From Gordonia amarae NBRC 15530 (GTDB taxonomy: Bacteria > Actinomycetota > Actinomycetes > Mycobacteriales > Mycobacteriaceae), in the NCBI RefSeq assembly GCF_000241345.1, contig NZ_BAED01000026.1, positions 31,755 through 95,754 on the forward strand: a stretch of DNA of 64,000 bases, in the 5' to 3' direction. Below are positions 24,401-32,453 of this stretch, piece after piece (the first letter of the stretch is position 1; the number at the start of each line of letters is the position of its first letter). The notes under the pieces were generated by a model. That model worked only from the letters and a program-made list of their open reading frames with translations. It was not told where the DNA came from and made no database searches. Position numbers and translations under genes: made by a program.

Positions 24401-26262
24401 AGTGGCCCGAACTGTGGGGCAACCTGCCGGCCATGGCCACGTTGGCGGCGTCACCGCTGACCGGTGACGACGGGTGCCGCGCCCTCGGTGAGGTGCTGCG
24501 GGCGTTCACCGACAGCGGCCTGACCGGGCAGCCGGTGTTCATCCGCCGCATCGGGGTATCGACGTACGCGGACCGGTCGTGGAAGCTCATCGCCCCCAAC
24601 GAGGTGATCGTCGCCCAGACGGCGTGGCGCGGCATGAGTACCTCGCAGGCGTGGCTGAGCCTGGGCATCGGCACTCCCGAGCCGCTGTCGGCTGTGGCCA
24701 AGGCCGACAAGGAGATCCACTCGCTTGATCTGCTGACGGCACCGGCGGTCACCGATGGTGTCGAACAGTTGCGGGCCGCGCTGACCGGGTCGGCCGGCAA
24801 CGGAGTCCGCCTGGCCAGGGCATTCGATGCGGCCGACTGGGATTCGTTCGCCACCATCACCAACACCTCGCCGGGGATCGGCCGGATTCTGCTGGCCGCA
24901 CCGAACGCCCGCCGCAGCTATGGCACCGATCTCGACAAGGCCGCCCGGGAACGGATCGGGGTGAGCGTCACCGATATCCGGACGACGCGGGCGGTGTTCG
25001 GCGATCTGGACGACGTCGATGTGCTGGCCGTGCTGACGGCCGCATGCCCCGCCGACCCGGCCGAGATCCTGACCGGCGGTCTCGACGTGGTGGCCGCCGC
25101 GCGCGAACTCTCGCGCCGGATGGGTGGTCCGCTGCCGATCGGGGTGGACGTGCTGCTGGCCGCCGACCGGGAGGTCGACGCCGACGACGAGGTGATCACC
25201 CTGGTAGGTGATCCCGGGCGGGCCGGTGACGCGTTCGCCGCCCGTCTGCGCGATGCCAACACCTGGAGCGTGTCCCGCACGATCCGGCAGTTGCACGCCG
25301 CCCTCGCCTGGCTGTGTTACCGGCTGCCCGGCGATTCCCCGGTCCGTACCAGGGCGCTCGCCGCGGCCGGCGACATCGACAGGATGGCCGGCGCTGCCGG
25401 GATCCGGCTGGAGCTGGGTACGGTGGATCCGACAATGGTGGCCGGCGTGTTCGGGCTGACAGCTGTGGACGCGAAATACACGGGGAAGCACGGCGGCATC
25501 GAGGTCGGCCCCGGATCGACGGTGCGGCTGTCGATCGCCATCGACACCGCCGCGTTCACCGATCAGGACCTGCCCGCGCTGCACGCACTGTTCGCCGAGT
25601 CCGAGGACTACGTCACCGAGGGCATGTCGACGGTGATCGCGTTCGCCAGGCACGGCCTGGCCGGTCTCGCCGATTCCCTGACCCCGGAGCAGGTCACGGC
25701 CGGGGAACTGCGCGACCCGCTGGTCTCGGTGCCCGACCTGGTCGTGACGGTGGCCGCGGAGCTGTCGCTGCCGGAGGACGCCGCCCGCTATTACCTGCAG
25801 CTGTTGGCCCTCCCCGATCCGACGGACGCCAATGTCAAGGCGTGGAACTCGTGGACGGCCGCCCGGTTGAAGAAGGCGGCAATCGCACTGGCCGACACCG
25901 AACTGGTGGTGTCGGCCAAACGTGCCCGCGCCGGGCGCGCGGTGTTCCTGCCGGGCGGCTGGATCTCATACAGCAAGGGGCCGTTACCGTTCGAGCTGTG
26001 GAAGGCGCCGCTGTACGAGCTGGAACAGACCGAACGACCGGAGCCGCCGCTGATCGCGGTGCTGCCCCAGGTGGGCGTCGGCGAATTGTTCCGGCGGGCA
26101 TGGCAGCGGCGGGCCGACGGTGATGTGCCCGGCTATGCGAACGTCGCCGACATGGTGGGCAGAGATGGGGTGGGCAAAACCATGGTGGGCAGAGATGGGG
26201 TGGGCAAAACCACGGTGGGCAGAGATGGGGCGGGCAAAACCATGGTGGGCGGACGGCGATGA
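21436..26262 (+). CDS. 1608-residue protein of the yeh-like operon, unrecognised
   Basis: The largest gene in the window. I use GTG 21436, 7 nt after AAGGAG; GTG 21430 is too close to it. No catalytic motif or signal peptide was seen. Residues ~1-500 and ~1150-1600 look alpha-helical. A middle part (~580-880) is rich in short strands with Gly-Asp-Trp turns (TDGERYWGVTDSGSIAELDP, WMITRGGVVFDLATGQ), compatible with a beta-propeller. It occupies the place of the E. coli yehI N-terminal part, since the DUF4132 gene lies just upstream. The C-terminus holds three copies of MVGRDGVGKT. It is coupled to the MoxR gene by ATGA. Cytoplasmic; function unknown. Confidence 0.85.
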   Translation: MSTLEEAGAVLAEPGEHTTPLVARGYTHPGLGDRVVVRLIGEALVPAEDATLEVLGLQPESSTPVGHVRRRTIGFPAWPIITDPANARHAITAAADLQRARKLVSASANAAKEAITATASRLGASAAHFVPTFLEEAGRIFLAAESPSYAAQMFAQAREAESTHALTVDEDRHREAFLEFAFAGAVSVRALSAEARRLEGTHDPETAHRLLTTLVVQRIKGGLPPYSAMRKDLKRSARSAGLDDDAQSQALIAEIIDIPALANANAAFWREYRTPIVTAAKADPEVQDTLLAMAPQSVEISVWLDLLEAAGCVDRLREPGYPVADWVRVMCSRLAVWQWNRTDDQSGFRALLDDPKIIENLTAGIDPVTLPLVQGAAQIHPEILDQLIGILGDRIVEAGSRTRYVSPIDLDKWWQDRAGSNGLEHLAGYEPMARCVRTGIGRFVANNSERVVGTDYTILKSDVATAILNSPGLSAMLRSYVTDQLSSLAGHPDGHSLTVPELAGVAEWLHHLARPELAEFLHEEFAGLRAAIDPAVAVAHNVRLGSPDELHWPVVSERLTEIRKSKTRPIINESWPLIGLADSGTVQFFDAAGKLVGEFTHGGPRSNDLLTFTAVPTNAGAGVDILTCWQTASYDVGYVWSSAPTTTGVDEKYWLNASRELMSLPLPAGGRLFGIGSVLRPGDAPSPIGKQHPLLTDGERYWGVTDSGSIAELDPVSGGRAGSSPPAWISEVAEKLGPDWRLAQQSVSMYRVGDRVEGSAAWFRQVDYEYTFRIASFDGETAELSGDFSADGVTEWSPPCRVVTLPGGRRWMITRGGVVFDLATGQVTRNAPGYNDPIVIAPMYWPLLSPVAAGTGDTLRGITVDQAQALVSAHAKGADELDAAVSSLCGQPGPIVAVVARSVTETLSAAARLTAMIAPPEREAIVDRESGYRTEGAKEAFGRAGQNLWDDDESISDLAVAATELGVTTQISTERYRREDARGWYRYRQWPELWGNLPAMATLAASPLTGDDGCRALGEVLRAFTDSGLTGQPVFIRRIGVSTYADRSWKLIAPNEVIVAQTAWRGMSTSQAWLSLGIGTPEPLSAVAKADKEIHSLDLLTAPAVTDGVEQLRAALTGSAGNGVRLARAFDAADWDSFATITNTSPGIGRILLAAPNARRSYGTDLDKAARERIGVSVTDIRTTRAVFGDLDDVDVLAVLTAACPADPAEILTGGLDVVAAARELSRRMGGPLPIGVDVLLAADREVDADDEVITLVGDPGRAGDAFAARLRDANTWSVSRTIRQLHAALAWLCYRLPGDSPVRTRALAAAGDIDRMAGAAGIRLELGTVDPTMVAGVFGLTAVDAKYTGKHGGIEVGPGSTVRLSIAIDTAAFTDQDLPALHALFAESEDYVTEGMSTVIAFARHGLAGLADSLTPEQVTAGELRDPLVSVPDLVVTVAAELSLPEDAARYYLQLLALPDPTDANVKAWNSWTAARLKKAAIALADTELVVSAKRARAGRAVFLPGGWISYSKGPLPFELWKAPLYELEQTERPEPPLIAVLPQVGVGELFRRAWQRRADGDVPGYANVADMVGRDGVGKTMVGRDGVGKTTVGRDGAGKTMVGGRR
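26152..26250 (+). repeat. 30-bp in-frame triplication at the 3' end of the large gene
   Basis: Copies at 26152-26181, 26182-26211 and 26212-26241 (third with two substitutions), then a partial 9-bp copy. Each encodes MVGRDGVGKT or a variant, which formally fits the Walker A pattern G-x4-GK-T, although nothing else around it suggests an ATPase. It lies immediately before the ATGA overlap with the MoxR gene. Confidence 0.95.
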
Positions 26263-27401
26263 CCACAGAACCGGCGCAGGCAGACTGGCAGATCATCCCG
26301 CCGGAGGTCGAGTTCGCCGACGAGCTCGCCTTTCTCGCCGGCTTCGACGACGGCCCGCGCCCGGCGGGCTGGCGGCTGACGCCGGCGGCGGTGGTCACCT
26401 TCGTCCTCGGTTCGGACGGGCCACTGAAATCGGGCCGTACGCGAATGACCATCTCACCCAAGTATGTCGGCGAGCGTGGCCTGGTGGAGCGTTGCGTGGT
26501 GACGCTGGCCGGGTCGCGTGGCCTGCTGCTGGTGGGTGAGCCAGGTACCGCGAAATCGATGCTGTCGGAGCTTCTTTCGGTAGGCATCTGCGGTACGGGT
26601 GCGCTGACCGTGCAGGGTACGGCCGGCACCACCGAGGATCAGTTGCGGTACGGCTGGAACTACGCCCTGCTGCTCGCCGAGGGACCGTCGCAGGCGGCGC
26701 TGGTGCCCTCGCCCGTGATGACGGCGATGCGGCGCGGCGCGGTCGCCCGCATCGAGGAGATCACCCGGTGCCTGCCCGAGGTGCAGGACGCGCTGGTCTC
26801 ACTGCTCAGCGAACGCCGCATCTCGGTGCCGGAGCTCGGCGACGAGACCGTCTACGCGAACAAGGGTTTCGCGGTCATCGCCACCGCAAACCTGCGTGAC
26901 CGCGGTGTGTCGGAGATGAGCGCGGCTCTCAAACGGCGGTTCAATTTCGAGCATGTCGACCCGATCTCCGACCGCGACGCGGAGGTGGCGCTGGTGACCC
27001 GGCGCACCGAGCAGGCGCTCGCCGACACCGGCGCCGCGCAATCGGTGGATGCGGCGGTGGTCGAGGTAATCGTCACCGTGTTCCGGGATCTGCGCAGCGG
27101 GCACACCGGTGAGGGCTGGTCGGTGGAGCGGCCGTCGACGATCCTGTCGACCGCCGAGGCCGTCGCCGTCAGCTCGGCCGTCGCGCTCACCGGTGCCTGG
27201 TTCCCGAATCGCGGAGATCGCTTGCGCGACATACCGGGCCAGCTCCTGGGCGTGGTGCACAAGGATGACGGTGACGACGCCGCCCGGCTGCTCGGCTACT
27301 GGGATGTGGCGGTCAAGCGCCGTGCCGACGCGGGCGGTGCCGGAAACCCGTGGCGCACACTGTGGGAGGCGCGCGGCCAGTTGGAGGGTACCGCGCGGTG
27401 A
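26259..27401 (+). CDS. MoxR-family AAA+ ATPase (YehL-like)
   Basis: 380-residue AAA+ ATPase of the MoxR clade. Walker A is GEPGTAKS (93-100), Walker B is AVARIEEITR (161-170, with the EE form found in this subgroup), sensor 1 is ATAN (208-211) and the arginine finger region is LKRRFNFEHV (about 224-233). MoxR ATPases act as chaperone-like remodelers paired with vWA-domain partners; here the partner is the next gene. The start overlaps the upstream stop (ATGA) and its own stop overlaps the next GTG (GTGA). It corresponds in order and type to E. coli YehL. Confidence 0.92.
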   Translation: MTTEPAQADWQIIPPEVEFADELAFLAGFDDGPRPAGWRLTPAAVVTFVLGSDGPLKSGRTRMTISPKYVGERGLVERCVVTLAGSRGLLLVGEPGTAKSMLSELLSVGICGTGALTVQGTAGTTEDQLRYGWNYALLLAEGPSQAALVPSPVMTAMRRGAVARIEEITRCLPEVQDALVSLLSERRISVPELGDETVYANKGFAVIATANLRDRGVSEMSAALKRRFNFEHVDPISDRDAEVALVTRRTEQALADTGAAQSVDAAVVEVIVTVFRDLRSGHTGEGWSVERPSTILSTAEAVAVSSAVALTGAWFPNRGDRLRDIPGQLLGVVHKDDGDDAARLLGYWDVAVKRRADAGGAGNPWRTLWEARGQLEGTAR

Positions 27402-30400
27402 CCGGTGACCCGGGTGTCGCCGTCACCGCTGCGGTGGCGGCGCTTGCCGGACAGCGTGATCCGCTGCTGATCGGGGTGCGCCATCATTCGCCGACGCTGG
27501 CCCGGGTCCTGCCCCGGCTGCTCGAGGCCGCCGCGCCGCGGGTGCTGGCCGTCGAACTTCCGGCCGAGGCCGCGGGCTGGGTGCGGTGGATCGGCCATCC
27601 GGACACCGTACCGCCGGTCGCGTTCGCGCTCGCCGATCCCGGCACCGATGCCCTGAGCTTTTATCCGCTGGCCGCGTTCAGTCCCGAGTACGTGGCGGTG
27701 CGGTGGGCACACGAGCATGGGGTGCCCGTCGAATGCATCGACCTGCCCGCGGCCGTATCCCGTGACGTCACACCGTCTTCCGTGGCATCGGCACCTCGTC
27801 CGGGGGTGGCCGATGCGCTCGCCGACCTGCTGGGCGCTCAGGCATCGGTGGATTCGTGGGATCTGCTCGTCGAATCCCGCGGCGCGGGCGCCGATCCCGA
27901 GGCGGTGCGGGTGGCCGCGCTGGCCGCGGGTTGGGCGCTGCGGGCCGATCACCGTCCGGACGAGGACGCGGAGAACGAATTGCGCGAGGCCCGGATGCGA
28001 ACCTGCCTGCGTGCGTTCGACCCCGGCGTGGTCGCAGTGGTCGGTGCCTTCCACGCCCCGGCTCTGACCACCGGCATGCTCGCCGATCCCGCCGTCGAGG
28101 CCGCGGACGAGCTGCTGTTGCAGCGGTTTCCGGCCGACCGGAACCCGGTGGCCTCGCTGGTCCCCTACGGCAGCGCCGAACTCGACACCCGTTCGGGCTA
28201 TCCGGCGGGGATCGCCGACCCCGCATGGCAGGCGGCCGTTCTCGCGCACGGTGATTCGCCCACGGAACTGAGAGCCGCGGCGACGGCCGCACTCACCGAC
28301 ATCGGCATCGAGGTCCGCCGGCGGGGACATCCCTGCGGCACAGGCGAGATCGCCGAGGCCGTCCGCGTCGCGGCCGACCTGGCCACCCTGCGCGGCCTGC
28401 CCGCACCCGGGCGCCGCGAACTCCTCGAAGCGATGACGGGCGTGTACGCGCAGGGCGACGTGTTCGGCCGGGGCCGGGTGGTGGCCGGGGCCGCGCAGCG
28501 GGTGCTGGTCGGATCGGAACGCGGGCAGCTCGCCCCCGGCACGCCCCGTTCGGGTCTGGCCGACGATCTGGACCGGCGGCTGGCCGCGCTGAGACTCCCG
28601 GCAGCGGCGACGGAGCTGCGCCTGGAACCGTTGCGCGGCAACCTCGACGCCGATCGGGAGATCTTTCTGCGGCAACTGCTCGCCGCCGGTATCGCGTACG
28701 GAAAACCGACCGCGGGAACCGGAGCCGGTGGTGCCCGGACCGTCGGGAGCCGGTGGAGCGTCGCGGTCACCTCCGCCACCCACGCCTCCACCGAGGCGGC
28801 GGCCCTGTTCGGGGTGACGGTGCCGCAGGTCGCGGCGGCCCGGCTGCGGCACACGATGCGGCGCGACGGGGACCGGCCCGAGACGGCGGCCCTCGTGCTG
28901 CGGCGCGCCCTGCACTGCGCGCTCGATGACCTGGCCGCCGAACTGATCACGGCGGTGCGACGACGCTTTCCCCACGAAGCGGGGCTTGCCGAGCTGACCG
29001 AGACGATCGCGCTGTGCGATGAAACGCTCACCGGGCAGTTCGCCGGAGCGCTCGATGACGGTATCGCCGCCCTGCGCGAATCCCTGACCGGCCTGCGGGC
29101 CGAGCTCGTCCCCCCGGTCATCCGGGAACTGGACGGGCTGGCCGGCGCCACCGACACCGGCGACGCGGCTCTGCTCGCCGACACTTACCGTACTTTGTAC
29201 CGGACCTCTGGTGACGGCCCACTCCGGTTGCGGCACACAATTATCGGATTCGCCGACGGCGCCGCGTCGCCACTGATCCAGGGCGCGGCCTCGGCCCTGC
29301 TCGCCGTCGGCGAGGACGGACGGGACCTGCGCCCCCAGGTGGAGTCCCTGATCAGCGGCGCCACCGACACCGAACGCCGCGACCGGCTCACCGGCTACGT
29401 GCGCGGCATGCTCACCGCGGTGCCGCACCTCCTGTCCACCGCCCCCGAGGTGTTCGGCGCCTTTCACGACGTCATCGCGGGCCTGCCCGACGCCGGTTTC
29501 GTCGCCCGGCTCCCCACGCTGCGCGCCGCGTTCGACGGCCTCGCACCGGAGGTCCGCGAACGGCTACTGACCGAGACCGAACGGGCGACCGGGGTATCGT
29601 CGCGGCGCTCGGGCATCGACCCGGAGCTGGTGGCCGGGTGGGCCGACGACGACCAGCGGGCGTTCGACCGGCTGCGGGCACTCGGTCTCGCCGACGCCGC
29701 CTTCACCCCCGGCGTCCGCTGGCAACTCGTCCTCGGCAGACGCAGAGGTGGCCCGAATACCGCCGTCCAGCTGGGACGTTCCCTGGACCGGCTGTACGGG
29801 GCGCCGTCGACGCGGATCGAGGCGGGGCTCGGCATCGGCGGTGACGAGGCGCCGTATCCGACGGTCCGCGAATGGTCGGCTGATCTTGCCGAGCTGTTCG
29901 GCGCCGATGTGCGCGACGACGTGCTCGGTGCGGCCGCCGCCCGCGGTGACGCGGCCGCCGCACTGGCCCTGTCCCCCGGGACGGTGCGGCCGTCGGTGGA
30001 GTTGCTCACCACCATGCTGTCGCTGAGCGGCGGACTGCCGGAATCGGCCCTGGCCGGGCTTCGTCCACTGGTGCGGCGGTGCGTCGACGACCTCACCAAG
30101 GCACTCGCCACCCGACTACAACCGGCGTTGCGCGGGCTGCGCACAGCCCGCCCTACCCGCCGCAACACGCGGATCCTCGACGCCCGGCGCACCATCGCCG
30201 CCAACCTGAGCCGGGTATATCGCGACGCCGAGGGCCGTAACCGGGTCATCGCCGCCGACACGGTGTTCTCCGAACGAGCGCTGCGGCAGCCGGATTGGCA
30301 TCTGATCATCGTCGTGGACGTGTCCGGGTCGATGGAACCGTCGACGGTGTTCGCCGCCCTCACCGCCGCCATCCTCGCCGGGGTGCCGTCGCTGTCGGTG

Positions 30401-30799
30401 ACGTTCCTGGCGTTCTCCACCGAGGTCGTCGACCTCAGCGAGCACGTCGACGACCCCCTCGCACTGCTGATGGAGATCCGGGTGGGCGGCGGCACCTCCA
30501 TCCAGGCCGGCCTGGCCGCCGCCACGGACCGCGTTCGCGTTCCCAAACGTACTCTGCTGGTGCTGATCTCCGACTTCGAGGAAGGCGGGTCCACGGCACC
30601 GATGATCGCCGCGATCACCCATCTCGCCGGATCGGGCGTCAGCATGCTCGGCTGCGCCGCCCTCGACGACACCGGGGTGGCCCGCTACCACGTCGGCACC
30701 GCCACCGCGGCCGCCGCCGCCGGGATGCCGGTATCGGCGGTCAGCCCCCTACGCCTCGCCGAGTGGGTGGCCGAGACGATCACGGGGCCTCGGTCATGA
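27398..30799 (+). CDS. DUF5682-vWA fusion protein (YehM-YehP fused)
   Basis: 1133 residues from the GTG at 27398, which overlaps the MoxR stop (GTGA) and has GGAGGG upstream. The N-terminal ~750 residues match DUF5682, whose first ~200 form an EreA/ChaN-like fold (LLIGVRHHSPTLARVLPRLL, FYPLAAFSPEYVAVRWAHEH, VPVECIDLP). The C-terminal ~190 form a von Willebrand A domain with a complete MIDAS: DVSGS (974-978), the threonine in GGGTSIQAG and the aspartate in LISDFEEGG. In E. coli these are two proteins, YehM and YehP. The vWA part should contact the MoxR ATPase. The last 15 codons are duplicated just downstream. Confidence 0.88.
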   Translation: MTGDPGVAVTAAVAALAGQRDPLLIGVRHHSPTLARVLPRLLEAAAPRVLAVELPAEAAGWVRWIGHPDTVPPVAFALADPGTDALSFYPLAAFSPEYVAVRWAHEHGVPVECIDLPAAVSRDVTPSSVASAPRPGVADALADLLGAQASVDSWDLLVESRGAGADPEAVRVAALAAGWALRADHRPDEDAENELREARMRTCLRAFDPGVVAVVGAFHAPALTTGMLADPAVEAADELLLQRFPADRNPVASLVPYGSAELDTRSGYPAGIADPAWQAAVLAHGDSPTELRAAATAALTDIGIEVRRRGHPCGTGEIAEAVRVAADLATLRGLPAPGRRELLEAMTGVYAQGDVFGRGRVVAGAAQRVLVGSERGQLAPGTPRSGLADDLDRRLAALRLPAAATELRLEPLRGNLDADREIFLRQLLAAGIAYGKPTAGTGAGGARTVGSRWSVAVTSATHASTEAAALFGVTVPQVAAARLRHTMRRDGDRPETAALVLRRALHCALDDLAAELITAVRRRFPHEAGLAELTETIALCDETLTGQFAGALDDGIAALRESLTGLRAELVPPVIRELDGLAGATDTGDAALLADTYRTLYRTSGDGPLRLRHTIIGFADGAASPLIQGAASALLAVGEDGRDLRPQVESLISGATDTERRDRLTGYVRGMLTAVPHLLSTAPEVFGAFHDVIAGLPDAGFVARLPTLRAAFDGLAPEVRERLLTETERATGVSSRRSGIDPELVAGWADDDQRAFDRLRALGLADAAFTPGVRWQLVLGRRRGGPNTAVQLGRSLDRLYGAPSTRIEAGLGIGGDEAPYPTVREWSADLAELFGADVRDDVLGAAAARGDAAAALALSPGTVRPSVELLTTMLSLSGGLPESALAGLRPLVRRCVDDLTKALATRLQPALRGLRTARPTRRNTRILDARRTIAANLSRVYRDAEGRNRVIAADTVFSERALRQPDWHLIIVVDVSGSMEPSTVFAALTAAILAGVPSLSVTFLAFSTEVVDLSEHVDDPLALLMEIRVGGGTSIQAGLAAATDRVRVPKRTLLVLISDFEEGGSTAPMIAAITHLAGSGVSMLGCAALDDTGVARYHVGTATAAAAAGMPVSAVSPLRLAEWVAETITGPRS

Positions 30800-30852
30800 T
30801 CGTACGCCTGGCCGAGTGGGTGGCCGAGACGATCACTGGGCCTCGGTCATGA
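30750..30852 (+). repeat. 53-bp direct duplication at the vWA-SWIM junction
   Basis: TACGCCTCGCCGAGTGGGTG at 30750 recurs at 30803 with few changes, and the copy runs through GGGCCTCGGTCATGA, so the ATGA junction is present twice (30796 and 30849). The period is 53 bp, the same as in the unrelated-sequence array at 21158-21435. Confidence 0.95.
30796..30852 (+). CDS. mini-ORF at the vWA-SWIM junction (18 codons)
   Basis: Reads MIVRLAEWVAETITGPRS. It starts in the ATGA that ends the DUF5682-vWA gene and stops in the ATGA that starts the SWIM gene. The last 15 residues repeat exactly the C-terminus of the upstream protein. It has the same 57-nt size and coupling as the mini-ORFs at 21172-21387. 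Confidence 0.4.
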   Translation: MIVRLAEWVAETITGPRS

Positions 30853-32378
30853 GCGTGACACTCCCGGCCCTCGATCCCGCACTCGCCGCAGAGATCTCCG
30901 CGCTGCCGGACAGACTCGTCCGGCGGGCCACGAAACTCACCGAGCAGCAAGAGCAATGGCAGATCGAGGCCACCGGCGACCGTGTGCGGGTGACCATCGG
31001 CACCGCGACGGTGACCGTGACCCCACCGGGCGAGGTGGGCTGCGACTGCCTGCTCGCACCGAACTGCGCGCACCGCGCCGCGGTCATCGCCTCCAGCCCG
31101 ATCGCCGACGGCACCCCCGAAGCACCCGAAACCACCGCAGCACCCGAAGACACCGCCGCCTCACCGCCGCCCGGCAGCGGCGACGAGCAGTCCGGGCTCA
31201 CCGAAACCCAGGACGCGGCACTGGTTTTCGCGGAGAAGACGGTCGGTACCGTCGTCGCCGCGGGAACAGCGGAACTCGCCGTCGCCGAACGCGCCCACCT
31301 CATGCGGGCGGTGCATCTGGCCCGCAACACGGGCCTGCACCGTGTTGCCGCCACGCTGACGGCGCTGCACGCCGATCCGTCGGTGAGCACCCTCAGGGAT
31401 GCCACGCTCGCCGTGTACGAGCTCCGCCGGGCGGCCGACGCGTTGTCTGTCACCCGCCACGACGTCGGCACGGCCCGAAGGTCGTACGCGGTATCCGGCA
31501 GCCTGCGGCTCGACGGCCTGTGGTGCGAGCCGGTACTCACCGCGAGCGGCTACGCCGGGGTGGTCACCACCCTGACCGACGCCGACGGCACCCCGTACAC
31601 CGTCAACACGGTGCGGCCGGGCGTCGCCGCCGACGTGCCGCGCGCCTACCGGACCCCCGCCGGGCTGGGTGACCTGCTCGCCACCCACGCCGAGATCAGC
31701 AGGGGCAGAATGCTCTTGACGTCGGCAACAGTGAGCGCCGAGGGCAGGCTCGGCACCGGCCGCAACGTCCGCGCCTCCCTGTCCGCCGCGCCGTCGTCAC
31801 CACAAAGCCTGCCCGACGGCGTGATCGAGGTGACCGGCGAGGTCGTCGGGGCACAGCCGCGGGAAGGCACCGCCGCCCTCGTGCTGACCGGACCGTCGGG
31901 AAAGCGACTGGAGTTCCACCCGGCCCCGGCGGCAATGGAACTCGCGGCCACCGCGATGATCCGCGCGATCGCGGCACGACCGGGTACGCGGGTGACCGTG
32001 CGCGTGCGAGGCGCTCAGCTCCTCGCCGTCCGGCGTGATGCGGCTTTCTGGCCGGACGACGACGCCTGCGACTGGCTCTTCCCCGGACTCGACTCGCCCT
32101 CGGCGCCATCGCCGGCGGCCGTGCTCGCGCCCGCGGACGACGGTGCACATTCCGCCGTCACCCCCGACGAGGTACTCGCCCGCTGGGCGAACCGGGTCGC
32201 CATCGCCGGCCGCCCCGCGCTGAGCCGCGGGGCCGCACAACTCGCCGACGACGTCGCCTGGTTGCGGTCCCATGCCAGTCCGCACCGCGCCGACCTGCTG
32301 GAACGGCTCAGCGCCGGTACCGACCTGACCCGGCGGTGGCTGGCCGTCGCGATCGCCGCCTCATCCGAGATCGGGTAG
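30849..32378 (+). CDS. SWIM zinc-finger protein (YehQ-like)
   Basis: 509 residues. The SWIM motif CxCx5CxH is complete: C65, C67, C73 and H75 in GCDCLLAPNCAHRAAVI. A Pro/Ala/Glu-rich linker (about 82-118) leads to a helical and strand-rich C-terminal region with no recognised fold. SWIM domains bind DNA or proteins; in the E. coli operon YehQ has the same domain and the same last place. Its ATG is the second of the duplicated ATGA junctions. A 75-bp gap with palindromes follows, so the operon probably ends here. Confidence 0.87.
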   Translation: MSVTLPALDPALAAEISALPDRLVRRATKLTEQQEQWQIEATGDRVRVTIGTATVTVTPPGEVGCDCLLAPNCAHRAAVIASSPIADGTPEAPETTAAPEDTAASPPPGSGDEQSGLTETQDAALVFAEKTVGTVVAAGTAELAVAERAHLMRAVHLARNTGLHRVAATLTALHADPSVSTLRDATLAVYELRRAADALSVTRHDVGTARRSYAVSGSLRLDGLWCEPVLTASGYAGVVTTLTDADGTPYTVNTVRPGVAADVPRAYRTPAGLGDLLATHAEISRGRMLLTSATVSAEGRLGTGRNVRASLSAAPSSPQSLPDGVIEVTGEVVGAQPREGTAALVLTGPSGKRLEFHPAPAAMELAATAMIRAIAARPGTRVTVRVRGAQLLAVRRDAAFWPDDDACDWLFPGLDSPSAPSPAAVLAPADDGAHSAVTPDEVLARWANRVAIAGRPALSRGAAQLADDVAWLRSHASPHRADLLERLSAGTDLTRRWLAVAIAASSEIG

Positions 32379-32399
32379 TGACAGGGTACCCTTACATGA

Positions 32400-32430
32400 T
32401 TTAGAGTAGTAGTAATCCTCTAAATAGAGG
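32400..32430. promoter_or_regulatory. palindromes upstream of the methyltransferase-cupin-regulator operon
   Basis: TTTAGAG (32400-32406) pairs with CTCTAAA (32418-32424), and a second inverted repeat, CCTCTA-AA-TAGAGG (32417-32430), overlaps it. The sequence is AT-rich in an otherwise GC-rich region and lies 24 bp before the methyltransferase start. It is a likely promoter-operator, perhaps for the regulator encoded at 33672. Confidence 0.55.
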
Positions 32431-32453
32431 CCGCCACTCCTAGGGAGCGCATC

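Noticed and set aside
26152..26241. GRDGVGKT as a true P-loop
   Set aside because: Lies in a low-complexity tandem tail with no Walker B or ATPase fold around it.
27296..29467. Minus-strand open frame of 723 codons
   Set aside because: Antisense shadow of the MoxR and DUF5682-vWA genes.
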